Shown here: one piece after another, positions 49,114 through 56,911 of the stretch
Layout of the letters: every line of letters starts with the position of its first letter
How positions within the stretch are numbered: the first letter of the stretch is position 1
The notes under the pieces: generated by a model
What the model was told of the DNA's origin: nothing
The model's input: the letters and a program-made list of their open reading frames with translations, nothing else
Databases searched by the model: none
DNA from: Streptomyces sp. F001
GTDB taxonomy: Bacteria; Actinomycetota; Actinomycetes; Streptomycetales; Streptomycetaceae
NCBI RefSeq assembly: GCF_004187715.1
Contig: NZ_QZWF01000021.1
Span: forward strand, 1-64,000
Direction: 5' to 3'
DNA length: 64,000 nucleotides
Made by a program: the position numbers and the translations under genes

Positions 49114-50568
49114 ATGAGCCCCCAGGAGATCGAGGACGGCCTGCTGTTCATAGGCGGCCGGTGGCGCGAGGCCTCGGACGGCGCCCGCAGGGAGGTCGTC
49201 GACCCGTCCACCGGCCGGGCAGTCGGCACCGTGGCCGAAGCGGATGCTGCCGACGTCGACGCGGCCGTCGCCGCAGCCCGCGAGGCGTTCGAGACCGGCC
49301 CCTGGGCCGCGACCAGCGGGCGGGAGCGCGCCCGGATCCTGCACCGGGTCGCCGGCCTGATCCGGGAGAACGCGGACGAACTCGTGCGGCTGGAGAGCCT
49401 CGACGTCGGCAAGCCGGTCGCCCTGTGCCGGCCCGTCGACGTGATGACCGCCGTCGAGCAGTACGAGTACTGCGCCGGGCTGGCGCAGACCCTCGACGGC
49501 GCCACCCGCGACACGCCGCTCAACGCCTTCGCCTACACCCGCCGGGAGCCGCTGGGCGTGGTTGCGGCGATCACCCCGTTCAACTTCCCGCTGATCCTGT
49601 CCAGTACGAAGATCGCGCCCGCCCTGGCGGCAGGGAACACGGTGGTGCACAAGCCCGCGGAGGACACCCCGCTCAGCGCCCTGTTCATGGCACAGCTGCT
49701 CCAGCAGGCGGGTGTTCCGGACGGGGTCCTCAACGTGGTCACCGGTTCCGGCCATGTGGCGGGCGAGGCCCTGCTCGGCCACCCGGGCGTCGACAAGATC
49801 GCCTTCACCGGGTCGACGGGCGTCGGCCGCCATGCCGCCGCCGTCGCCGGTCGTGCCCTCAAGCCGGTCACCATGGAACTCGGCGGAAACGCCGCCCACA
49901 TCGTGTTCGAGGACGCCGACGTGGAGCAGGCGATCGGCGCGATCATCAAGGGATTCGTCTTCAACACCGGCCAGTTCTGCATGGGCGGGCCGCGGCTGCT
50001 GGTCGCCCGGCCGCTGTACGACACGATCCTCGGCGCCCTGGCCCAGGCCGTGCCCGGCATCCCGGTGGGCGATCCGCGTGACCCGGCCACCGTCGTCGGC
50101 CCCATGGCCGCCGTCCGGCATGTCGAGAAGGTCGAGGAGTACGTCGCCCTCGCCCGCAAGGAGGGCGGCCGCATCGTCTGCGGTGGCGAAACCCTGGACC
50201 TGAACGGCGGCTACTACTACCGGCCCACCGTCATCGCCGGCCTGGCCCCCGACTCCCGTGTCGTCCAGGAGGAGATCTTCGGCCCGGTCCTGACCGTCCA
50301 GCCCTTCGACACCGAGGACGAGGCGGTGGCCCTGGCCAACAGCACCGTCTACGGACTGGCCGCCGGCGTCCAAACCACCAATCTGGCCCGGGCCCACCGG
50401 GTCGCGGACCGTCTCCAGGCGGGCATCGTCTGGATCAACGACTGGGCGATGCTCGACCCGGCCGTGCCCTTCGGCGGCGTCAAGGACTCCGGATACGGGC
50501 GCGAGTACGGCCCCGAAGCCCTCGCCTCCTACACCAGGACCAAGTCCGTCGTCGTCTCGCTCGACTGA
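49114..50568 (+). CDS. Aldehyde dehydrogenase (probable aromatic aldehyde/vanillin type)
   Basis: A 484-residue NAD(P)-dependent aldehyde dehydrogenase. It shows ITPFNFPLILSSTKIAPALA near residue 155, the FTGSTGVG cofactor turn near residue 232, MELGGNAAHIVFEDAD with the catalytic Glu near residue 255, GQFCMGGPRLLVA with the nucleophile Cys near residue 290, and EEIFGPVLTV near residue 388. The ATG at 49114 begins the conserved part. The upstream frame runs through the operators. With the alcohol dehydrogenase that follows, it should convert an aromatic alcohol to the acid that VanAB uses, for example vanillyl alcohol to vanillate. The substrate is inferred from context. Confidence 0.9.
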   Translation: MSPQEIEDGLLFIGGRWREASDGARREVVDPSTGRAVGTVAEADAADVDAAVAAAREAFETGPWAATSGRERARILHRVAGLIRENADELVRLESLDVGKPVALCRPVDVMTAVEQYEYCAGLAQTLDGATRDTPLNAFAYTRREPLGVVAAITPFNFPLILSSTKIAPALAAGNTVVHKPAEDTPLSALFMAQLLQQAGVPDGVLNVVTGSGHVAGEALLGHPGVDKIAFTGSTGVGRHAAAVAGRALKPVTMELGGNAAHIVFEDADVEQAIGAIIKGFVFNTGQFCMGGPRLLVARPLYDTILGALAQAVPGIPVGDPRDPATVVGPMAAVRHVEKVEEYVALARKEGGRIVCGGETLDLNGGYYYRPTVIAGLAPDSRVVQEEIFGPVLTVQPFDTEDEAVALANSTVYGLAAGVQTTNLARAHRVADRLQAGIVWINDWAMLDPAVPFGGVKDSGYGREYGPEALASYTRTKSVVVSLD

Positions 50569-50592
50569 GCTGCACCCCCAAGGAGTCACCCC

Positions 50593-51699
50593 ATGGGCAT
50601 CACCACTCGGGCAGCCGTCGTCGAGACCGGCGGCGCGCCCTTCACCCTCAGCGACATCCGTCTCGACGAACCGCGCCCCGGCGAGGTCCTGGTCAGGATG
50701 GCGGCCGCCGGCCTGTGCCACACCGACCTCGGTGTGGCGAGCGGCGCCCTGCCCTTCCCGCTGCCGGGCGTCCTCGGCCACGAGGGCGCCGGTGTCGTGG
50801 AAGCAGTGGGGCCGGGCATCACCCGCGTCGCACCGGGTGATCACGTCCTGCTGTCCTTCACCTCGTGCGGCGACTGCCGCAACTGCCTCGACGGCCACCC
50901 CGCCTACTGCGCCACCTGGCTGCAACGCAATCTCATCGGCGGCCGGCGCCCCGACGGCAGCAGCACCCTCAGCCGCGACGGCGAGCCGATCGGCGGCCAC
51001 TTCTTCGGCCAGTCCTCCTTCGCCCGGCATGCCCTGGTGAGCGAGCGCAGTCTGGTCAAGGTCGACGCGGAGGTGGCGCCGGCGTCGGTGGCACCGTTGG
51101 GCTGCGGGGTCCAGACCGGCGTGGGAGCGGTCTGGAACGTCCTCGCACCGCGCGTGGGCGACACCGTCGTGGTGTTCGGTGCCGGCGCCGTGGGCCTGTC
51201 GGCCGTGATGGCGGCAGCCCTCACCCCGGCGACGACGATCATCGCCATCGACCGGGTGGCCGAGCGACTGCAGCTGGCCCGTGACCTGGGCGCCACCCAC
51301 ACCGTCCACGCCGGCGAGTCCGACACCGTCGAGGCCGTCACCGACATCACCGGCGGGCAGGGAGCCGACGGGATCGTGGAGACCACGGGCAACGTGCGGG
51401 TGGCCCGCACGGGCACCGAGGTGCTCGCCCCGCGCGGAACGCTCGTCCTCGTCGGCGCACCCCCGTTCGGGACCGACATGGCCCTCGACGTGAACGGCAT
51501 GCTGCCCGGCAGGCACGTCGTCGGTCTGACCCTCGGCGACAACGAGACACAGACCGTCCTGCCCGCCCTGGTCCGGTTGGTGCGCGACGGCCGGCTGCCC
51601 GTGCACCGACTGATCACGCAGTACGCCTTCGAGGACATCGACCAGGCCAGGCAGGACATGATCGCCGGCAAGACGATCAAGCCGGTCCTGCTGTTCTGA
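50593..51699 (+). CDS. Zinc-dependent aryl-alcohol-type dehydrogenase
   Basis: A 368-residue medium-chain NAD-dependent alcohol dehydrogenase. The catalytic zinc site is GLCHTDLGV and LGHEGAGVVEAVG near residues 40-75. The structural zinc Cys set is TSCGDCRNCLDGHPAYC near residues 90-106. The Rossmann motif is VVFGAGAVGLSAV near residue 193. The long insertion LQRNLIGGRRPDGSSTLSRD is typical of class III/aryl alcohol enzymes. It starts 24 bp after the aldehyde dehydrogenase with AAGGAG before the ATG, so the two form an operon oxidising an aromatic alcohol stepwise. Confidence 0.9.
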   Translation: MGITTRAAVVETGGAPFTLSDIRLDEPRPGEVLVRMAAAGLCHTDLGVASGALPFPLPGVLGHEGAGVVEAVGPGITRVAPGDHVLLSFTSCGDCRNCLDGHPAYCATWLQRNLIGGRRPDGSSTLSRDGEPIGGHFFGQSSFARHALVSERSLVKVDAEVAPASVAPLGCGVQTGVGAVWNVLAPRVGDTVVVFGAGAVGLSAVMAAALTPATTIIAIDRVAERLQLARDLGATHTVHAGESDTVEAVTDITGGQGADGIVETTGNVRVARTGTEVLAPRGTLVLVGAPPFGTDMALDVNGMLPGRHVVGLTLGDNETQTVLPALVRLVRDGRLPVHRLITQYAFEDIDQARQDMIAGKTIKPVLLF

Positions 51700-51706
51700 G
51701 GACTCT

Positions 51707-53602
51707 CTACGCCGCCGCAGCGTCCGCCGGCACCTCCGCCGCCCGCTCCTCGAACTGTGTCCGGTACAGCTCCGCGTACCGTCCCCCGGCTGCCAACAGC
51801 CCCTCGTGCGTGCCCCGTTCCACGATGTGCCCCGCTTCCAGGACCAGGATCAGGTCGGCGGTGCGCACCGTGGACAGGCGGTGGGCGATGACGATGGCGG
51901 TGCGGCCCTGAAGGGCTTCGGTGAGGGCCTCCTGGACCGCCGCCTCCGAGGTGTTGTCCAGGTGGGCGGTGGCCTCGTCGAGGACGACCACCCGCTGGCG
52001 GGCCAGGAGCAGCCGGGCGATGGTCATGCGCTGGCGTTCGCCGCCGGAGAGGCGGTAGCCGCGTTCACCGACGACCGTGTCGAGGCCGTCGGGCAGGGAT
52101 CGTACGAGCTCGTCCAGGCGGGCCCGGCGCAGGGCGTCCCACAGGTCGTCGTCGGTCGCGGCGGGCCGGGCCAGCAGCAGGTTGGCGCGGACCGTGTCGT
52201 GGAACAGGTGGCCGTCCTGGGTGACCATGCCGACGGTGGCGCGCAGGGAGTCGGCGGTCAGGTCGCGGACGTCGACGCCGCCGATGCGCACGGCGCCCTC
52301 GTCGACGTCGTAGAGGCGCGGCAGGAGCTGTGCGACGGTGGACTTGCCGGCGCCGGAGGAGCCGACGAGGGCGACGGTCCGCCCGGGCTCGGCGCGGAAG
52401 GAGACGCCGCGCAGCACCTCGGCGCCACCTCGGGTGTCGAGGGACGCCACCTCCTCCAGAGAGGCGAGGGAGACCTTCTCGGCGGAGGGGTAGCCGAAGC
52501 GCACATCGTCGAACTCCACCGCCACCGGGCCGTCGGGCACCTCGACGGCGTCCGGCCTGTCCTCGATGAGCGGCTTCAGGTCGAGTACCTCGAAGACCCG
52601 CTCGAAGCTGACAAGGGCGCTCATCACCTCCACGCGTGCCCCGGCGAGCGCGGTGAGCGGCGCGTACAGCCGGGTCAGCAGCAGGGCGAGGGAGACGACG
52701 GCGCCCGCTTCCAGGGTGCCGCGCAGGGCGAACCAGCCGCCGAGGCCGTAGACCAGGGCCAGCGCCAGGGCCGAGACCAAGGTGAGCGCGGTGATGAACG
52801 CCGACTGGAGGGTCGCCGTGCGGACTCCGATGTCCGCGACCCGATGGGCCCGGGCTGCGAACTCCGCCGACTCCTGCTCGGGACGGCCGAAGAGCTTGAC
52901 GAGGGTGGCGCCGGGGGCCGAGAAACGCTCGGTCATACGGGTGCCCATCGCCGCGTTCAGCGTCGCCGCCTCCCGCTGCATGCGGGCCATGCGGCTGCCC
53001 ATCCGCCGGGCGGGCACCACGAACACCGGCAGCAGCACCAGCGCGAGCAGCGTGACCTGCCAGGACAGGGTGAGCATCACGGCGAGGGTGAGCACCAGCG
53101 TGACGAGGTTGCTCACCACTCCGGACAGCGTGTTGCTGAACGCCCGCTGCGCGCCGATGACGTCGTTGTTGAGACGGCTGACGAGCGCGCCCGTACGCGT
53201 GCGGGTGAAGAAGGCGACCGGCATGCGCTGCACATGATCGAACACCGCCGTCCGCAGATCGAGGATGAGCCCCTCCCCCAGCGTCGCCGAGAGCCTGCGC
53301 CCGAGGATGCCGAGCGCCGCTTCCACGACGGCGATGAGCGCGATCAGCAGCGCGAGTCGTACGACGGTTCCCTCGTCGCCGTCCGACACGATCGCGTCCA
53401 CGACGCGGCCGGCCAGCACGGGGGTGGCGACGGCGAGCAGCGCGGTCACCACCCCGAGCAGCACGAACAGGGCGATACGGGGGCGGTGCGGGCGGGCGAA
53501 CGTGCCGATGCGGCGCAGCGTGGCGCGGGCGAAGGGGCGGCGTTCCTGCTGGGCGGTCATGACGCTGTGCAGCTGCGTCCACGCCGTGGTCTCCATGCTC
53601 AT
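51707..53602 (-). CDS. ABC exporter, fused membrane and ATPase domains (SoxR-box promoter)
   Basis: A 631-residue half-transporter of the multidrug/lipid export type. Six membrane helices lie in residues 35-330. The ATPase domain has Walker A ALVGSSGAGKST near residue 405, the signature LSGGERQRMTIARLLLARQR, Walker B VVVLDEATAHLD and the switch IVIAHRLSTVRTAD. It would act as a homodimer. The ATG at 53602 lies where a transcript from the SoxR-type promoter would begin, so the mRNA is probably leaderless. The architecture and promoter recall the SoxR-controlled ABC transporter gene of S. coelicolor, which responds to redox-active antibiotics. Orthology is inferred from memory. Confidence 0.88.
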   Translation of the reverse strand: MSMETTAWTQLHSVMTAQQERRPFARATLRRIGTFARPHRPRIALFVLLGVVTALLAVATPVLAGRVVDAIVSDGDEGTVVRLALLIALIAVVEAALGILGRRLSATLGEGLILDLRTAVFDHVQRMPVAFFTRTRTGALVSRLNNDVIGAQRAFSNTLSGVVSNLVTLVLTLAVMLTLSWQVTLLALVLLPVFVVPARRMGSRMARMQREAATLNAAMGTRMTERFSAPGATLVKLFGRPEQESAEFAARAHRVADIGVRTATLQSAFITALTLVSALALALVYGLGGWFALRGTLEAGAVVSLALLLTRLYAPLTALAGARVEVMSALVSFERVFEVLDLKPLIEDRPDAVEVPDGPVAVEFDDVRFGYPSAEKVSLASLEEVASLDTRGGAEVLRGVSFRAEPGRTVALVGSSGAGKSTVAQLLPRLYDVDEGAVRIGGVDVRDLTADSLRATVGMVTQDGHLFHDTVRANLLLARPAATDDDLWDALRRARLDELVRSLPDGLDTVVGERGYRLSGGERQRMTIARLLLARQRVVVLDEATAHLDNTSEAAVQEALTEALQGRTAIVIAHRLSTVRTADLILVLEAGHIVERGTHEGLLAAGGRYAELYRTQFEERAAEVPADAAAA

Positions 53603-53609
53603 ACGACCG

Positions 53610-53640
53610 ACCGTAGAACCTCAATCAATCTTGAGGTCAA
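53610..53640 (-). promoter_or_regulatory. SoxR-type box in a promoter with 19-bp spacer
   Basis: On the minus strand CCTCAAGATTGATTGAGG (53636-53619) resembles the SoxR box CCTCAAgttaacTTGAGG. It sits between a -35 TTGACC (53640-53635) and a -10 TACGGT (53615-53610) that are 19 bp apart, the overlong spacing of MerR/SoxR-activated promoters. The start codon is 7 bp beyond the -10, pointing to a leaderless transcript. Confidence 0.75.
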
Positions 53641-53646
53641 CCTCGG

Positions 53647-53692
53647 AGAGATGGATCGAAGAGATGGATCGAGAGGGATCGGGAGAGATCGA
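53647..53692 (+). repeat. Short imperfect GATGGATCGA direct repeats
   Basis: AGAGATGGATCGA occurs twice in a row, followed by two degenerate copies (GAGAGGGATCGG, GAGAGATCGA). It covers the proposed start codon of the next gene, so the N-terminal residues there may be repeat-derived. Confidence 0.5.
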
Positions 53693-54740
53693 AGTCCGCC
53701 CGCTTCCCGTACGTAAGCCGCCGTCCCCGCTTCCGCAACCCGCAGTTGATGCGGTACGGAAAACCTCTCCGAGTGTGACAGCAGTACAACGCCCCACGGG
53801 ACGGCTCCTCGGACGCATCCCCTTCCGCCTGATCCTGGGCCTGCTCCCGCTCCTCCTCGTGGCGTACCTCGCGGTGCGGCACCATGACGTGCTCGCCGAG
53901 GGCTTCCATCACCTGGCGACGGCCCAGTGGCCGTGGCTGCTGGCCGCGGGCGGCGCCACCTGCCTGACCTGGGTCGCCATGGCGGTGACCCGGCAGGGCG
54001 CCGTCGTCGAGCGGCTGCCGGGCTTCCGGCTGCTGGCCACCCAGGTGGCGGCGATGGCGGCCAACCACATGCTGCCGACCGGACTGGGCGCGAGCGCGGT
54101 CAATCTGCGGTTCATGACGGTGTGCGGGCTGCCGCTGGCCCGCTCCTCGGCGGCATTGGCGCTCTATCTGCTCGCGGAGAGCATCGCCCGGGTCGGTCTG
54201 CTGGCCACGCTGCTCCTGCTCTTCCCCGGCGCGCTGCGGCTCGGCACCTTCCTGCCGGACGGCGCGACCGGCCCGCTGCTGCTCGGGCTCGGCGCGGCGG
54301 TACTGGTGGCGGTGGCCGTCCTCCTGCTCGTACGGCGGCTGCGCACGGCCGTCATCTCCTTTCTGCGCACGGCGCTGGGCGAGGCGCGCTCGGTGCACAT
54401 GCGTCCGTCGCGGGCGCTGGCCCTGTGGGGTGGTTCGCTGGCGTTTCCCGCATTGCAGGCGGCCGGGCTGGTGGCGGTGGGGCTGGCGCTGGGGCTGGAG
54501 ATACCGCTGTGGCACATGGTGGTCGCGTATCTGGCGGCGACCGTCGCCGTCGCGGTGGTGCCCACGCCGGGCGGGCTGGGCTCGGTGGAGGCGGCGCTGA
54601 TCGTGGCGCTGGTGGCGGCGGGCGGGCCGGTGGCGGTGGCCACGGCCGTGGTGCTGGCGTACCGGGTCATCACGGTGTGGCTGCCGCTGCTGCCGGGGGC
54701 GTTGACGTTGGGGGCGCTGGTGCGGTTGAAGGTGATCTGA
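53664..54740 (+). CDS. Flippase-like membrane protein (UPF0104/LPG synthase TM domain family)
   Basis: 358 residues from the ATG at 53664, or 321 from a GTG at 53775, which is close to the first membrane helix. It has about eight helices. Family landmarks are AANHMLPTGLGASAVNLRFM near the middle, a LAESIARVG segment, and AVAVVPTPGGLGSVEAALIV near the C-terminus. Only the integral membrane domain of lysyl-phosphatidylglycerol synthase-like proteins is present, with no aminoacyl transferase part, so it may move a lipid. It is divergent from the ABC exporter. Neither possible start has a strong ribosome binding site. Confidence 0.8.
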   Translation: MDREGSGEIEVRPLPVRKPPSPLPQPAVDAVRKTSPSVTAVQRPTGRLLGRIPFRLILGLLPLLLVAYLAVRHHDVLAEGFHHLATAQWPWLLAAGGATCLTWVAMAVTRQGAVVERLPGFRLLATQVAAMAANHMLPTGLGASAVNLRFMTVCGLPLARSSAALALYLLAESIARVGLLATLLLLFPGALRLGTFLPDGATGPLLLGLGAAVLVAVAVLLLVRRLRTAVISFLRTALGEARSVHMRPSRALALWGGSLAFPALQAAGLVAVGLALGLEIPLWHMVVAYLAATVAVAVVPTPGGLGSVEAALIVALVAAGGPVAVATAVVLAYRVITVWLPLLPGALTLGALVRLKVI

Positions 54741-54798
54741 GGCGTGCGGCGGGCGGGGTCGCTCGCCGGCGCTCGCCAGGTGCCGCTGCGCCCACCCT

Positions 54799-54881
54799 AC
54801 TCTCGGCTTCTCCCCCACTCTCGGCTTCGCTCGAGCGGGGGACCCCCATGAGCGGGGGCCCCATGAGCGGGGGACCCCCAT
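54799..54881. repeat. Intergenic GC-rich repeat cluster
   Basis: GAGCGGGGGACCCCCAT occurs at 54833-54849 and 54865-54881, with a shortened GAGCGGGGGCCCCAT between them (54850-54864). It is preceded by two copies of TCTCGGCTTC. The CCCCCAC...GCTCGAGCGGGGG part can fold into a hairpin. From memory, similar sequences recur between genes in many Streptomyces genomes. It may also terminate the upstream gene. Confidence 0.6.
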
Positions 54882-54938
54882 CGCCCCAGCGGCACGACTG
54901 CCCGCAGCTACGTACGCCAGGACCGGTAACGTTCCAGC

Positions 54939-55703
54939 ATGCCGGTACGCATCGAGCGCCAAGGGCCCGTCACCACCGTCGTCCTCTCCCGTCCCGAGGT
55001 CCGCAACGCGGTGGACGGTCCGACGGCGGCCGAACTCGCCGCCGCCTTCCGGGAGTTCGAGTCGGACGACACGGCGCGGGTGGCGGTGCTGTGGGGCGAG
55101 GGCGGCACGTTCTGCGCGGGAGCCGACCTCAAGGCGCTCGGCACCGAGCGCGGCAACCAGGTCACGGAGGACGGCGACGGCCCGATGGGGCCGACACGGA
55201 TGCGGCTGTCGAAGCCGGTGATCGCCGCGGTGGCCGGACATGCCGTCGCCGGGGGCCTGGAGCTGGCCCTGTGGTGCGATCTGCGGGTCGCCGAGGAGGA
55301 CGCCGTCTTCGGGGTGTTCTGCCGCCGCTGGGGCGTCCCGCTCATCGACGGCGGTACGGTACGGCTGCCCCGGCTGATCGGCACGAGCCGCGCTCTGGAC
55401 ATGATCCTCACGGGACGGCCGGTCCCGGCCGGCGAGGCGTACGAGATGGGACTCGCCAACCGCCTCGTCCCCACCGGCACCGCCCGCGTCGCCGCCGAGG
55501 AACTGGCCGCCACGATCGCCCGCTTCCCCCAGCCCTGTCTGCGCTCCGACCGTGCGTCCGTCCTGGAGCAGGACGGCCTGGACGAGCAGACCGCGATGCG
55601 CGGTGAACTCCGGTACGGCATGGGCGTGTTGGCGCAGAGCCTGGAGGGCGCGGCGCGGTTCGCCTCGGGCGCGGGGCGGCACGGCGCCTTCACGGACGAC
55701 TGA
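54939..55703 (+). CDS. Enoyl-CoA hydratase/isomerase (crotonase) family protein
   Basis: A 254-residue crotonase-fold protein. The first oxyanion-hole segment is GTFCAGADLKALG near residue 58, and the second is AVAGHAVAGGLELALWCDLR near residue 98. The position of the first catalytic Glu of true hydratases is occupied within VFGVFCRRWGVPLIDGGTVR, which does not match the canonical E...P..G pattern well. It may therefore act as an isomerase, hydrolase or other crotonase rather than a beta-oxidation hydratase. It stands alone on the plus strand and is convergent with the FAD oxidoreductase gene 2 bp away. Confidence 0.85.
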   Translation: MPVRIERQGPVTTVVLSRPEVRNAVDGPTAAELAAAFREFESDDTARVAVLWGEGGTFCAGADLKALGTERGNQVTEDGDGPMGPTRMRLSKPVIAAVAGHAVAGGLELALWCDLRVAEEDAVFGVFCRRWGVPLIDGGTVRLPRLIGTSRALDMILTGRPVPAGEAYEMGLANRLVPTGTARVAAEELAATIARFPQPCLRSDRASVLEQDGLDEQTAMRGELRYGMGVLAQSLEGAARFASGAGRHGAFTDD

Positions 55704-55705
55704 GC

Positions 55706-56911
55706 TCAGGCGACGCTCACCCGGACCGGGCCGCCCTTGGGATCGACGCGGGGCGTCCAGCGTGCGGTGAGCGTGAGCGTGCGGTTGGGGACGGCCGAGC
55801 GCAGCGGTCGGCGGTGCAGCAGGCGGCCGTCCTGGGTGACGTGCAGGACCGGGCGGGTGAGCAGGGCGGCCGTGCGCAGGACGTAGGGGTGGCGGTCGGC
55901 CGGGGTGACACGGTTGGGGGCGATCCAGCGCAGGGGCGGGTCCACGGTCAGGGGAACGCCGTCGGGCCACTCTGCGCCCACGAGCGCGGCAAGGACGGCC
56001 TCGGCAGCGTGTGCGCCCTCGCGGGCCGCCGTGGCCGCGCTCTCCACGGCGTGCAGCACACTCCCGACGGCGAACACCCCCGGGCGGGCGGTGCGCAGCA
56101 CGCCGTCGACGGCCGGCCCGCGCGTGCCGGGATCCAGGGGCAGTCCGCCGCGCCGGGCCAGTTCGTGGTCGGGCACGAAGTCGCCGGTGAAGACGACCGT
56201 GTCGCAGGGCAGGGTGGCCGTACGGCCGTCGCGGTGGTGTACCCGGACGCCCGACAGCCGTCCGTGGCCGAGCAGTTCGGTGACCGTGGTGTCGGTGAGC
56301 AGCGGGATGCCGCGGCGCAGCCGGGCGTCCAGTGCGCGGACGGACGCCGTCTGGGCCCGGGGCAGCTCCGTGACCATGGCGACGACATCGGCCCCGGCGG
56401 CTCGTACGGTGTCGGCGGCGGCATACGAGACGTCCTGCGCGCCGACCACCACGGCCCGGGTGCCGACCGGCTGCCGGTGGAGGTGGACGGCTTGCTGGAG
56501 TTCGCCCGTCGTGTAGACGCCGGCGGGCCGCGTGCCCGGCACCAGGCGTGCCGTGCGGGGGCGTTCGCGGGCGCCGGTGGCCAGCACGATCGCCCTCGCG
56601 GTGATCGTCTCGGGGCCGGCCGCACTGACCGTCGTCAGGGCCAGCGGGCCCGCCCAGTCGAGGGCGGTCACCCCGGTGCGTACCACTGCCCCGGCACGGA
56701 CCGCGGCGTCGGCCAGCAGACGCGCGTACGCCGGCCCGGTCAGCGGGCGCGACCAGGTCCCGAAGCCGCCGTGCGCGCAGTGCCGTGGCACTCCCCCGGC
56801 CTGCTGCTCCCGGTCCAGCACCTCGACCCGCCCCGCGCCCGCGGCGGCCAGGCGGGCGGCGGCGAGTCCGGCGGGTCCGGCGCCGACGACGAGGACGTCG
56901 ACCTGTCTCAT
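55706..56911 (-). CDS. GlpB/HcnB-like FAD-dependent oxidoreductase subunit
   Basis: A 401-residue NAD(P)/FAD disulfide-reductase-fold protein. The N-terminal dinucleotide motif is DVLVVGAGPAGLAAARLAAA. A GG motif ARAIVLATGARERPR is near residue 105, a second Rossmann motif TRAVVVGAQDVSYAAADTVR near residue 150, and GVFAVGSVLHAVESAATAAR near residue 280. No redox CxxC is present. It is the last gene of a three-gene operon with a glycerol-kinase-like and a GlpA-like protein and overlaps the GlpA-like stop by 4 nt. It is therefore probably the second subunit of an anaerobic-type glycerol-3-phosphate dehydrogenase or a related polyol-phosphate oxidase. Confidence 0.85.
   Translation of the reverse strand: MRQVDVLVVGAGPAGLAAARLAAAGAGRVEVLDREQQAGGVPRHCAHGGFGTWSRPLTGPAYARLLADAAVRAGAVVRTGVTALDWAGPLALTTVSAAGPETITARAIVLATGARERPRTARLVPGTRPAGVYTTGELQQAVHLHRQPVGTRAVVVGAQDVSYAAADTVRAAGADVVAMVTELPRAQTASVRALDARLRRGIPLLTDTTVTELLGHGRLSGVRVHHRDGRTATLPCDTVVFTGDFVPDHELARRGGLPLDPGTRGPAVDGVLRTARPGVFAVGSVLHAVESAATAAREGAHAAEAVLAALVGAEWPDGVPLTVDPPLRWIAPNRVTPADRHPYVLRTAALLTRPVLHVTQDGRLLHRRPLRSAVPNRTLTLTARWTPRVDPKGGPVRVSVA

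Noticed and set aside
48898..51606. 902-codon minus-strand open frame.
   Set aside because: Shadow of the aldehyde and alcohol dehydrogenase genes.
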